Positions 43,016 through 51,592 of a stretch of 64,000 nucleotides of DNA are shown here, in pieces; positions within the stretch are counted from its first letter, which is position 1; each line of letters starts with the position of its first letter. A program made the position numbers and the translations under genes. Below the pieces are notes generated by a model. The model was given only the letters and a program-made list of their open reading frames with translations. It had not been told where the DNA came from and made no database searches. This DNA comes from Bacillota bacterium (GTDB lineage Bacteria > Bacillota > Clostridia > DSM-8532), in the NCBI GenBank assembly GCA_023415205.1, contig JAEZLR010000029.1, forward strand, positions 124,001 through 188,000. Direction: 5' to 3'.

Positions 43016-44203
43016 CTAGACGACTATCTCGCCCGATTTAAGACTGACATAAACCAGCCAGTACCCTCCCATATCCCGGATAGTACTATCACTGACAGGA
43101 ACCCATCGGCAGGCGGTTTCAAAAGGACGGTTGTCGGTTTCATTTCTGGCCGGAACCCCTATGACATAATAATGGGAACCATTTTCACCATGGTAAAGGC
43201 CTGCAAGAATATGCTTATATTTAAAAAGCCCCACAAGAATTTTAGGGTTGGCAAAAACCGGTACATTGACACCCGACATATACATGATATTGCTCAGCTT
43301 GGCCAGGTCTGAAACCCGGTACCAACTGTATCCCCTGCTGGCCCTTTTAAAGGGTGTGCATTCCTCAAAATGATTCTTGAGGAATTCTTCCAGCTTTCTC
43401 ATATCACAGCGGTTATAGGGGGTGTCTTGAGGAACGGATCTTTGGGCCGAGGGGTTGGGCTGGGCCGAGGAATAATCGGGCTCTGTCTTAAGCACCCGCT
43501 CCTCTTTCTGGGGTGTAGAAGCATAGGGTTGTGGATATGGGTTGGCAGCAGCATTCTGCATCCCCGCCTGCGCCTGGGAATAAGCGGAGGGCTCAGCTTG
43601 AGCACCGTAGGGCTGCGGCGGGGGCATATAGGGTTGGGGGTTCGCCTTGGCGGTTTGAGAGGTAGGGGGAGTCTGAGCCACAGACGGCTTGGGCTGACGA
43701 GTCTCCTCAAAGGGTCTTTCCTGGGCAACTGGTCTTACCTCCGTCTTGGGTTTTTCGAGGTTTTCCTCGACAGCAGGCTTCTTAAGCAAAAGCTGACGGA
43801 TGCTCTCATCCCATTTATAGCTTTTTTCAAAGCTTGAGAACAGGGGAACCCATTTTTTATCCTGACTCTCGGCGGTAATCGCCGCAAACCGTACGGCATC
43901 CGGCTTTAAACCATGATTCTTCAATGTCTCCGCGTCGATCTCCAGACCATTTTGCATACCGCTATAGGATGTGCTCATGGAGCCTGCCAAAAGCGGTATT
44001 AATTGGTCGTGTCTGGCAAAGATAAGATAGAGCTTATAGGTATAAGGCCCCTGCTTAAGCCCTTTGACATGCAGGGAGGCCTGTATTCTGCCCTCCCAGG
44101 AATCCAGCCGAACAAAGGCCTCGGGAGTGCTGCCCGCGCCAAAGCCTGAATCGAGCTCTTCCATAATGGCATATTTCCTGGCAAAACCGGATAACGACTG
44201 CAT
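43016..44203 (-). CDS. Two-domain protein with Pro/Gln-rich linker, function unknown
   Basis: 395 residues, no signal peptide. The N-terminal domain (about 1-155) is beta-rich with FVRLDSWEGRIQASLHVKGL and YKLYLIFARHDQLIPLLAGS. A linker at about 160-275 is rich in Pro, Gln, Ala and Tyr. The C-terminal domain (about 280-395) has CTPFKRASRGYSWYRVSDLA, HILAGLYHGENGSHYYVIGV and CRWVPVSDSTIRDMGGYWLV. I recall similar clostridial proteins near rsmA but no function. The ATG at 44203 follows GGGTGG. It is downstream of rsmA on the same strand. Confidence 0.75.
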   Translation of the reverse strand: MQSLSGFARKYAIMEELDSGFGAGSTPEAFVRLDSWEGRIQASLHVKGLKQGPYTYKLYLIFARHDQLIPLLAGSMSTSYSGMQNGLEIDAETLKNHGLKPDAVRFAAITAESQDKKWVPLFSSFEKSYKWDESIRQLLLKKPAVEENLEKPKTEVRPVAQERPFEETRQPKPSVAQTPPTSQTAKANPQPYMPPPQPYGAQAEPSAYSQAQAGMQNAAANPYPQPYASTPQKEERVLKTEPDYSSAQPNPSAQRSVPQDTPYNRCDMRKLEEFLKNHFEECTPFKRASRGYSWYRVSDLAKLSNIMYMSGVNVPVFANPKILVGLFKYKHILAGLYHGENGSHYYVIGVPARNETDNRPFETACRWVPVSDSTIRDMGGYWLVYVSLKSGEIVV

Positions 44204-44296
44204 AATACCACCCAAAAAGTAAACTTCTCTTGAAAGTATACGCAGTATTTCCAAGGGATATAACATTTCCCCCAGGGTTTCGCTGATGACATTATA

Positions 44297-45133
44297 CTAA
44301 GTGGAGAGCTCCCTGCAGAGCATCGAAAAAGCCTCTATTGAGAGCTCCTCTGCTCGGGCGGTTTCCTTGATACCCAGCTTGTTTAAAATTTCCTTGAGCC
44401 GTTCCTTGCCGCCCTTCAGCCAGGGTTGGAGTCCCAGTGAGTTGAGAAGGGTCTTTCTCCTTTGGGCAAAGGAGGCCCTTACTACCTGAAAGAAAAAATC
44501 CTTGGGGATATCCTGTACAAAGCCAAGCTCCCGCTTCTTCAACCGAACAACTGCCGAGTCCACATCCGGTTTGGGTATAAAGCAGTTTTTTGAGACCGTG
44601 AAAGCCAGCTTGGGATCGGCATAGTAGCGAACGGCAATGGAAAGGGCACTATAATCCTTGGTTCCCGGCATCCCCGCCATCCTTAGAGCTACCTCTTTCT
44701 GAACCATGAATACCAGCGTATCCCAGTTGATATCCCCTTCAAGGAGCATCATGACTATGGGTGTGGTAATATAGTAGGGCAGGTTGGAGATGACCTTTAA
44801 AGGGCCCCTCCACTCTCCCAAAAGGGCTTTGATATCCACCTTCATAATGTCCCCATGAACCAGAGACACATTCGGAAGATCCTTGAGATTTTCTTCAAGG
44901 GCCGGGATCAGGTGCCTGTCAATCTCCACCGCTACCACCCTGCCTGCCCTCTGGGCCAATTCCACTGTCATGGAGCCAATGCCGGGGCCAATTTCAACTA
45001 CGAGATCCTCCGCTGTCACCTGACCGGCATCCACAATTTTCCTGATAATATTAATATCCGTAAGAAAATTTTGCCCCAGGGTTTTCGTCAGCTTAAGGTC
45101 ATATTTCTTTAAGACTTCATTGGTGTTTATCAT
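44297..45133 (-). CDS. rsmA: 16S rRNA (adenine1518/1519-N6) dimethyltransferase
   Basis: A 278-residue SAM-dependent KsgA/RsmA methyltransferase that dimethylates two adenines in the 16S rRNA 3' hairpin. LGQNFLTD is at residues 19-26, the SAM loop is EIGPGIGSMTVELAQ, and the catalytic NLPYYITTP motif lies near residue 117. GGAGGAG lies before the ATG. In Bacillus the preceding gene is rnmV; here it follows the YabE-like gene after a 163-base spacer. Confidence 0.96.
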   Translation of the reverse strand: MINTNEVLKKYDLKLTKTLGQNFLTDINIIRKIVDAGQVTAEDLVVEIGPGIGSMTVELAQRAGRVVAVEIDRHLIPALEENLKDLPNVSLVHGDIMKVDIKALLGEWRGPLKVISNLPYYITTPIVMMLLEGDINWDTLVFMVQKEVALRMAGMPGTKDYSALSIAVRYYADPKLAFTVSKNCFIPKPDVDSAVVRLKKRELGFVQDIPKDFFFQVVRASFAQRRKTLLNSLGLQPWLKGGKERLKEILNKLGIKETARAEELSIEAFSMLCRELST

Positions 45134-45296
45134 GGCTCCTCCGGTCTTTTCCCCTATTGAATTTTGTCCGTGTCATAACCTTAGGAGAGGCTTAAGGGGT
45201 GAAAGCGACCCTCAACGATTATGGGATATTTGTGTGTGAAATGGCACAAATAAGGAGCTTATTAAAGCCCCTCATCTTTCTTGTCCGCTATTTTCT

Positions 45297-46400
45297 TTAC
45301 TGCCATGGATCATCATTCTGCTTCCACCGGGTGTCATTCTGCTCGTTGAGAATATAAACCACAACGTTTCTTCTTCCCCATTTTTTGACCTTGGCACTGC
45401 TATCGTAATATAGGTCAATGAGATTTCCCTTGATAGCGCTTCCGATATCGGCAGCGATGGCGAATCCATAATCCGGTGCGGAGCCAGGCACCTCAACATA
45501 AACCTTGGTGCCTAAGGGGATAACCTTGGGATCCACAGCGATAACCCCTTCCCTGGCTTTAATTCCCGTATAACAGATACCGAATCCGGGATCTCCTGGA
45601 TTTTTCCCCGTATCGATAAAGGAGGAGGTATAGGCAGTCGCTTTCATATTCATGACTTTTGAATAGCGTACCAGCTCACCTCGGGAGTTTTTAAAGTTAA
45701 GAACCGTTCCGAACTCTACAATTTTGCTGATTGGATCAAGAGCGGTTTTTTCATTGACAAAGGTTCTGTCAATGGGCTTACCATCCTCATAGGTGATCTT
45801 GTAGTATTTCTCCTTGATGCCGTTTTGGCCGCTGTTGATGGTTTTGGTTTCTCCATCGTTCATGGTGTTATTGGGCCTTTCAATAACATCAAAGGGTATT
45901 TCCTCTGTTTCAGTAACAACTTCCTCTCGGACACGAATCAAATGAATATCCATGCCCTTGGTTACCGAATCATTGGGACTGACGCCCTGGAACCTGTCTA
46001 AAGGGCCTATTGCAATACCATTTTCACGGATGACCTCCGCAACAGTATCCCGGTAAGACATGACCTCCCTAAGCTGGCCGTCGATCTTGAGGTTCAGGGG
46101 AACCGCCCGTTTGATGTTTACAACATTCAACGCTTGGCTATCTAAAACCGTATCAAGGGATGTGCTAATGTAGTCGTAGGGCCCCACGGAAATATCCATG
46201 CGAGCGAGCGCCTGTTCAACATCAGTTCCCATTGTTTTCACGACGATTGGCTTGCCATTTTCAATTACCTGAATGTCCTTACTAAGGGTCGAATACAATG
46301 ATACGCCTGCAGTAATGGATAAAACCGAAAGGATTAACAGCAAAGCCAATTGCTTAAGGGGAAGGGCACGTTTGATGTACTTAAGGTATAATTCGTTCAT
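45297..46400 (-). CDS. yabE: YabE-like protein: DUF348, G5 and 3D domains
   Basis: A 367-residue cell-surface protein. An N-terminal membrane anchor (about 16-40) is followed by two DUF348 repeats (about 43-150), a G5 domain (about 155-235) and a C-terminal 3D domain with the conserved aspartates in GKNPGDPGFG, VIAVDPKVIPLGTKVYVE and GSAIKGNLIDLYYD. The 3D domain is the catalytic fold of RpfB/YocH-type peptidoglycan lytic enzymes. It lies between a coiled-coil gene and rsmA, as yabE does in Bacillus. AAGGAGAGG precedes the ATG, and a promoter lies at 46548-46575. Confidence 0.9.
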   Translation of the reverse strand: MNELYLKYIKRALPLKQLALLLILSVLSITAGVSLYSTLSKDIQVIENGKPIVVKTMGTDVEQALARMDISVGPYDYISTSLDTVLDSQALNVVNIKRAVPLNLKIDGQLREVMSYRDTVAEVIRENGIAIGPLDRFQGVSPNDSVTKGMDIHLIRVREEVVTETEEIPFDVIERPNNTMNDGETKTINSGQNGIKEKYYKITYEDGKPIDRTFVNEKTALDPISKIVEFGTVLNFKNSRGELVRYSKVMNMKATAYTSSFIDTGKNPGDPGFGICYTGIKAREGVIAVDPKVIPLGTKVYVEVPGSAPDYGFAIAADIGSAIKGNLIDLYYDSSAKVKKWGRRNVVVYILNEQNDTRWKQNDDPWQ

Positions 46401-46547
46401 TCAAACTTCCTCTCCTTATTAAATTAGGTTTTCGCAGCAACTCTAATATGCTTATCTTTCTTTTGTATCTCCATCGGCGGCATTTAGCCGTTTGTATGTA
46501 GTATCAGGGAAAATATCCCCAATTTTAAAACTGCAAGGCTTCTCTAT

Positions 46548-46575
46548 TTTATATCAACATGATTTTTTTTGTCAA
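46548..46575 (-). promoter_or_regulatory. Promoter of the yabE-like gene
   Basis: TTGACA (46570-46575), 16-base spacer, TATAAA (46548-46553) on the minus strand; the -35 overlaps the end of the upstream coiled-coil gene. The leader of about 140 bases contains short stem CGGC-TAAAT-GCCG. Confidence 0.65.
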
Positions 46576-47300
46576 GGCTTGCCAACTTTGAGGGTTGTCA
46601 AAGAAGCTATTGCCCAATGGGCCGTGTCGGTATTGTAGGTAAAAACAACTTCCAGGGTGTTGTCCCCACTGTCTAAGTAGACAAAGCCCTTTTCCTCCCG
46701 AAGGGATGCTTCAATGTGAATCTGTGTTTTGATTTCGTAGACCTCTCCCTGATCGGCCAATACTAAAAAGGGCTTTTTATCGCTGCTATTATTTTCCTCT
46801 TTAATGATTATGGCCCTAACCCCAGAAATTAATTCTATGTATTGCTCAAGAGAGTAGGTTTTTCCCCAGAGGTTACAATTATTGCTTAAAAAAGTCCAGG
46901 ATTCTTCCCAATTGCCGGAAGACAGATGGCCAAAGTACTGTGAAGCCACCTGATAAACCTCATCCTCCATGAAGGATTTATAATTCCGCAGGGCTTCGTT
47001 TTGGGTCTGTAATTCAATCAGACTTTCATTTTCCTTTTGAAGGGCTTCACTGACCTGCTTTTCCAGCTCCACAATCCTGTTTCGCTGTGAGTCATTCTGG
47101 TCCTTCAGGGTGTCCATATTCCGTTCCAGCTCATCAATGGTGGACTGAAGGGTGAGATTCTGGCCTCGGAGCCAGTCCTGCTCAATTTTATCAGTATTCC
47201 TTTGGTTAAGAAGGTTTTCCTTGTCCCATAGGAGATAGTTGAGCATGAGAAAGACAAACAGGACCAGTAATGAAATCATGACAATCACAAATTTCTTCAT
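46572..47300 (-). CDS. Membrane-anchored coiled-coil protein, function unknown
   Basis: 242 residues. An N-terminal membrane segment (about 4-25) is followed by a coiled coil at about 30-108 (LQSTIDELERNMDTLKDQND and similar). A C-terminal globular domain at about 112-242 includes VASQYFGHLSSGNWEESWTF and ends TDTAHWAIASLTTL, resembling NTF2-like domains that sit outside the membrane. GGGGG precedes the ATG. It lies between tatD and the yabE-like gene, suggesting a cell-envelope role by association only. Confidence 0.75.
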   Translation of the reverse strand: MKKFVIVMISLLVLFVFLMLNYLLWDKENLLNQRNTDKIEQDWLRGQNLTLQSTIDELERNMDTLKDQNDSQRNRIVELEKQVSEALQKENESLIELQTQNEALRNYKSFMEDEVYQVASQYFGHLSSGNWEESWTFLSNNCNLWGKTYSLEQYIELISGVRAIIIKEENNSSDKKPFLVLADQGEVYEIKTQIHIEASLREEKGFVYLDSGDNTLEVVFTYNTDTAHWAIASLTTLKVGKP

Positions 47301-47336
47301 TGTATACCCCCTGTCTCTTGCATTGAAAACCGTGAA

Positions 47337-48098
47337 TCACAGTCCGAACAATCGGATGGCATTATGTGTGGTTGCTTCTTCAACAGCCTTTTCGTCCGTG
47401 TTCTTTATCTCGGAAATTTTCCTCAAAACCGGCCGCATAAGCCCCGACCAATTTCTCTTTCCCCGAAAGGGCTCCGGGGCCATATAGGGGCAATCGGTTT
47501 CAATTAATAGCATGTCAAGGGGCGCATAGTGCACGACCTCAGCAGGCTTATGGGCATTTTTAAAAGTCAGCGCGCCCCCTATGCCAATTCTAAAGCCTAG
47601 CTCCAGAACCTCCCTGGCCATCTCCTTTGACCCTGAAAAGCAGTGAAACACTCCGCCGACCTCATAGCCTTTTTCTGCTCGGACAATATCCAGGATATCC
47701 CGATGGGATTCTCTGTCATGAATGATGAGGGGTAGGCCCAGGCTTCTGGCTAGAGCGATCTGCTTAGCAAACCATTCTTTTTGAACCGTCCGGGGTGAGA
47801 AATCATAATGGTAGTCCAAGCCTATCTCTCCCACGGCCACGACTTTATCCCTTTTAGATAAATCAGCCAGCTCCCCAAGGGTGCGATCATCACATTCTGA
47901 GACATCGTGGGGATGCACCCCCACGGCTGCATATACAAAGGGATACGCCTCAGAAAGTATAATAGATTTTCTGGAGCTCTCCAAATTGCTCCCTGGGTTA
48001 ATAATATGAGTCACACCCTCTGAAACACAGGCTTTGAGAACCTCGTCCCGGTCAGGGTCAAATTTTTCATCATCATAGTGGGCATGTGAGTCGATCAA
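47337..48098 (-). CDS. tatD: TatD-family metal-dependent deoxyribonuclease
   Basis: 253 residues. Metal motifs are IDSHAHYDDEKF at the N-terminus, GEIGLDYHYDFS, PLIIHDRESH, GVFHCFSGS and LIETDCPYMAPEP. TatD proteins have been linked to 3'-exonuclease and DNA repair activity. The TTG at 48098 is chosen because GGAGC lies 7 bases before it; other frame starts overlap metG. It follows metG by 31 bases, as in Bacillus (metS-yabD). Confidence 0.9.
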   Translation of the reverse strand: MIDSHAHYDDEKFDPDRDEVLKACVSEGVTHIINPGSNLESSRKSIILSEAYPFVYAAVGVHPHDVSECDDRTLGELADLSKRDKVVAVGEIGLDYHYDFSPRTVQKEWFAKQIALARSLGLPLIIHDRESHRDILDIVRAEKGYEVGGVFHCFSGSKEMAREVLELGFRIGIGGALTFKNAHKPAEVVHYAPLDMLLIETDCPYMAPEPFRGKRNWSGLMRPVLRKISEIKNTDEKAVEEATTHNAIRLFGL

Positions 48099-48129
48099 GG
48101 CTAACGCTCCATTTCTAAATAGTAATAAA

Positions 48130-50121
48130 TCAACTAACCTTGGTTCCCGAGGGGATATCCCCCTCCACGGTGACCAGCACAAGCCTTCCGGTCTCCTTGT
48201 CCGAGGCAGCCAGAATCATTCCCTGGCTTTCAATGCCCCTTAGCTTGGCAGGCTTCAGATTAGCCACAAGGATGAGGATTTTCCCCACCATTTCTTCGGG
48301 AGAATAATACTGGGCAATACCTGATACCACCTGCCGTTCTTCGGCGCCGCACTGAACCTTGAGCTTTAATAACTTATCGCTCTTTTCCACCTTTTCACAG
48401 GCCAATACCTTTACTACCCGGAGCTCCAGCTTGGCAAAGTCCTCAATTCCTATGAGCTTAACACCCTCCGGATTTTCTGAGGGGACTTCGGCCTTTTGAA
48501 CAGGAGCCTTTTCCTCTTCCTTCACAGGGGCTTTCTCTTCTGTGGCGGCTCCGCCACTCAGGGCTGAAAGCGCTTCCAGCTCCTTGGCCATATCAATTCT
48601 GGGGAAGATGATGGCTCCCGTTGCTACGGGATTGGCGGGTTCATAGGCTCCCCAGACCCCTGCGCTTTCCCAGGTTCTCTGGCTTTCAGGAACAGAGAGC
48701 TGGCTCCATATTTTTTCAGGGGTTTCAGGCATGAAGGGCTGAATGAGGATGGAAACAATACGGATGCTCTCCGCCAGATTGTACATCACCTGAGCGAGGC
48801 GCGGCTTCTTTTCCTCGTCCTTTGCCAGGGCCCAGGGCATCGTCTCATCAATATATTTGTTAGTGCGGGAGATGGCCCGCCAGATTTCAGTGAGTGCTGT
48901 GCTGAACTGGAGCTTGTCCAACAGCTCCTCGGTTCTAGCCTTGCTTTGGCTGACAACCGCCTTGAGCTCCTCATCAAAGGCGCCTTCTTCTCTATCCTTG
49001 GGGATCATCCCCCCGAAATACTTCTGGATCATGGCTACCGTACGGCTGACCAGGTTGCCCAGATCATTGGCCAGATCAGAGTTGATACGGGAGATGAGGG
49101 CTTCATTGGAGAACACCCCGTCGGAGCCGAAGGGAACCTCCCTTAGGAGAAAATATCGAATGGCATCCAAACCGTACTTTTCAACCAGTACCACCGGATC
49201 TACCACATTGCCCTTGGATTTGGACATTTTCCCGCCTTCCAGCACAAGCCAGCCATGACCAAAGACCTGTTTGGGAAGTGGAAGGTTCAGGGCCATCAGC
49301 ATGGCGGGCCAGATAATGGTATGGAAGCGGATGATTTCTTTTCCCACCAAGTGGACATCTGCCGGCCAGAATGTATTGAAGTTCTTTTCGTTGTCCGACA
49401 AATAACCCAGGGCGGTAATATAGTTGGATAAGGCATCAATCCAGACATAAACCACATGCTTAGAATCAAAGGTCACCGGAACACCCCAGTTAAAGGAGGT
49501 ACGGGACACACATAAATCTTCCAGCCCCGGGCGGAGGAAATTATTGAGCATTTCATTACGACGGGAGATGGGCTGAACAAACTCAGGATTCTCCTCCAAA
49601 AGCTGGATGAGCTTATCCTGATATTTGGAAAGCTTGAAAAAATAGCTCTCCTCGCGGGTTTTTTCTACGCCTCTTCCGCAGTCCGGGCACTTGCCGTCCA
49701 CCAGTTGGGTTTCAGTCCAGAAGGATTCACAGGGCGTGCAATACCAGCCTTCATACTCACTCTTGTAGATGTCCCCCTGATCATACAGGGTCTTAAATAT
49801 TTTTTGAACAGCCTCTATATGCTCCTGATCGGTGGTGCGAATAAACTTGTCATGGGTGATCTTCATTAGGCTCCACAGGCCTTTGATCCCCTCGACGATT
49901 TTATCAACGTATTCTTTGGGGGACACGCCATTTTCGGCGGCCACTCTCTGAATTTTCTGACCATGCTCATCGGTTCCCGTCAAGAACATGACCTCATAGC
50001 CCTGAAGTCTTTTATAGCGGGCCATGGTATCTGCCGCAACAGTGGTATAGGAGTGTCCAATATGAAGTTTCCCGCTAGGGTAATAAATGGGGGTGGTAAT
50101 GTAAAATGTTTTCTTGCTCAC
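48130..50121 (-). CDS. metG: Methionyl-tRNA synthetase
   Basis: A 663-residue class I synthetase. HIGH-type motif GKLHIGHSYTT is near residue 17, the zinc knuckle is CTPCESFWTE...CPDCGRG near residue 127, and the KMSKS loop is GGKMSKSKGNVVDP near residue 298. A C-terminal tRNA-binding OB-fold domain (about 555-663) has IGIEDFAKLELRVVKV. A Pro/Glu/Lys-rich linker (about 522-550) joins the parts. The start is GTG at 50121 with TTGGAGGG upstream. No T-box leader is present in the 89-base spacer. Confidence 0.96.
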   Translation of the reverse strand: MSKKTFYITTPIYYPSGKLHIGHSYTTVAADTMARYKRLQGYEVMFLTGTDEHGQKIQRVAAENGVSPKEYVDKIVEGIKGLWSLMKITHDKFIRTTDQEHIEAVQKIFKTLYDQGDIYKSEYEGWYCTPCESFWTETQLVDGKCPDCGRGVEKTREESYFFKLSKYQDKLIQLLEENPEFVQPISRRNEMLNNFLRPGLEDLCVSRTSFNWGVPVTFDSKHVVYVWIDALSNYITALGYLSDNEKNFNTFWPADVHLVGKEIIRFHTIIWPAMLMALNLPLPKQVFGHGWLVLEGGKMSKSKGNVVDPVVLVEKYGLDAIRYFLLREVPFGSDGVFSNEALISRINSDLANDLGNLVSRTVAMIQKYFGGMIPKDREEGAFDEELKAVVSQSKARTEELLDKLQFSTALTEIWRAISRTNKYIDETMPWALAKDEEKKPRLAQVMYNLAESIRIVSILIQPFMPETPEKIWSQLSVPESQRTWESAGVWGAYEPANPVATGAIIFPRIDMAKELEALSALSGGAATEEKAPVKEEEKAPVQKAEVPSENPEGVKLIGIEDFAKLELRVVKVLACEKVEKSDKLLKLKVQCGAEERQVVSGIAQYYSPEEMVGKILILVANLKPAKLRGIESQGMILAASDKETGRLVLVTVEGDIPSGTKVS

Positions 50122-50210
50122 GTGAATTGTCCCTCCAACTAAAATCCGATCTTTGTCACTCTATAGATCAATAAAAAGTCTGTTCCATTAATTGCATTAT
50201 AGCATACCTG

Positions 50211-50702
50211 TTACAGGTTTGTAACATTGTCTTGGACGGTAAGAACAGCCGTACAGAAGATACCGTTACCCTTACCGAACTCGGTCAGCCCCTCCCCTGT
50301 TGTTGCTGTCAGCCCCACACATCGTGGACTTATACCCAAAAGGGTGCCCACACTTTCACGGATGCGTTCAATATGGGGGGAGAGCTTGGGTCTTAAGGCT
50401 TCCACCGAAAGGGAGACATGAATGATTTGATAACCCTTCAAGGTCTCCAGTGCCTTGTTAAGGTATACCGAGCTGTCGGTAATACCCTGTTTGAGGCACA
50501 GATCATCGGAGACCTTTCCCAGAATATTCACACAGGTTATTCCTGAAATGGCGTTGGTAAGCGCATGAAGAATCACATCGGCATCGCTGTTTCCCAATAG
50601 CCCGGGACACCCTTCAATGGGAACCCCTCCTAAAACAAGCTTCTTATCACAGTTTTCATCGCAAAAGCGATGACTGTCCTGCCCAATGGCTACCCTGATC
50701 AA
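50211..50702 (-). CDS. IspF-like 2-C-methyl-D-erythritol 2,4-cyclodiphosphate synthase, divergent
   Basis: About 163 residues. Metal ligands are retained: GQDSHRF (Asp, His) and SDADVILHALTNA (His). TATTGEGL and EALRPK match the nucleotide-binding end. The usual GDIGxxFPDTD segment is replaced by VNILGKVSDDLCLKQGIT, so the active-site Asp of DIG is Asn. Canonical IspF closes CDP-ME-2-phosphate in the MEP isoprenoid path. Activity here is uncertain. TTG at 50702 is favoured because AAGGGG lies 9 bases upstream; an ATG at 50711 abuts that site. No ispD neighbour. Confidence 0.7.
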   Translation of the reverse strand: MIRVAIGQDSHRFCDENCDKKLVLGGVPIEGCPGLLGNSDADVILHALTNAISGITCVNILGKVSDDLCLKQGITDSSVYLNKALETLKGYQIIHVSLSVEALRPKLSPHIERIRESVGTLLGISPRCVGLTATTGEGLTEFGKGNGIFCTAVLTVQDNVTNL

Positions 50703-50869
50703 CAAAATCATCCCCTTAAAGCATTGTACCCTTTACACGCGTGACTATAAACCCTTGCTGTGCTATGGAATAAAAATAATGGCAAGCCATTTTCAGGGCT
50801 TGGCCTCTGTTATATAATAATATCAATTTTATCAGCAATTGAAGAATCTAAAAAGGGTTAGGAGCTTTT

Positions 50870-51592
50870 ATGATGTACCGGAACATTATTTTCGATCTTT
50901 ACGGCACCCTTCTTGAAATTAAGACTGAGGAAGAATCCCATGACTTTTGGACCTTTATGGCCCGTCATTTCAGTTATAATGGAGCCTTTTATGAAGCCGC
51001 TCCGTTGAAAAAGCGTTATCTTCAACTGGTTGACCAGGCACTTGAAGCAAGAAGGGCTGTGACGGAATATCCGGATATTCAAATATTAGACATCTTCCGA
51101 GAGCTTTTTCACGAAAAGGATGTGGCCCTTGAGGAGACCCTGGTTATACAGACGGCAAGGGTCTTCAGGAATCTATCCACGCGTATGATCCAGCTTTTTG
51201 ACGGCGTAAAGGATACGCTTCAGGGGCTTAAGGACAGAGGCACCCGCATTTTCCTCCTCTCCAACGGACAAAGGGAGTTCACCCTTCCCGAGCTCAAGGC
51301 CTTCGGTATCGACCATTACTTTGACAGGATCTGCTCCTCATCGGATATTGGCTTCTGCAAGCCCGATACACGCTTTTTTGAGCATCTAATAAAACTCGAA
51401 GGACTGGATGTGAAAAGCACCCTCATGGTGGGGAACGATCATACCTCGGACATTGAGGGAGCCCGCCGTTTGGGTATGGATGCGCTCTATATACATACCT
51501 CCAATTCAAGGAGGATAGACCCCTCACAGGTTCAATGTCGCTTTAAAATTCCCGACGGAAATTTCTTAAGTATTCAAAAGTATATCTTTTAG
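50870..51592 (+). CDS. HAD-family hydrolase
   Basis: 240 residues. Motif I is FDLYGTLLE (Asp nucleophile; Tyr where phosphatases usually have a second Asp), motif II LLSNGQRE, the lysine is in GFCKPDTRFFE, and motif IV is MVGNDHTSDIEGARR. The cap is helical. It is probably a small-molecule phosphatase, although the DxYGT form also occurs in dehalogenases. GGAGC precedes the ATG; a possible promoter TTTTCA-17-TATAAT lies upstream near 50790-50818. Its stop overlaps the convergent activase stop by four bases. Confidence 0.85.
   Translation: MMYRNIIFDLYGTLLEIKTEEESHDFWTFMARHFSYNGAFYEAAPLKKRYLQLVDQALEARRAVTEYPDIQILDIFRELFHEKDVALEETLVIQTARVFRNLSTRMIQLFDGVKDTLQGLKDRGTRIFLLSNGQREFTLPELKAFGIDHYFDRICSSSDIGFCKPDTRFFEHLIKLEGLDVKSTLMVGNDHTSDIEGARRLGMDALYIHTSNSRRIDPSQVQCRFKIPDGNFLSIQKYIF

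Noticed and set aside
43370..43837. Gly/Leu-rich open frame opposite the unknown two-domain protein
   Set aside because: It is the mirror of the Pro/Gln-rich linker; low complexity explains the open frame.
45205..45227. Minus-strand codons reading PIIVEGR in the spacer where rnmV would sit, like its N-terminal VEG motif
   Set aside because: Seven residues ending soon in a stop are too few; coincidence cannot be excluded without comparison to relatives.
46401..46540. Possible c-di-AMP (ydaO-type) riboswitch before the yabE-like gene, since such riboswitches often control cell-wall hydrolases
   Set aside because: The leader is short and lacks the conserved ydaO core; only small stems are visible.
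50122..50210. Possible T-box leader before metG
   Set aside because: Only 89 bases, with no specifier stem, T-box sequence or terminator.
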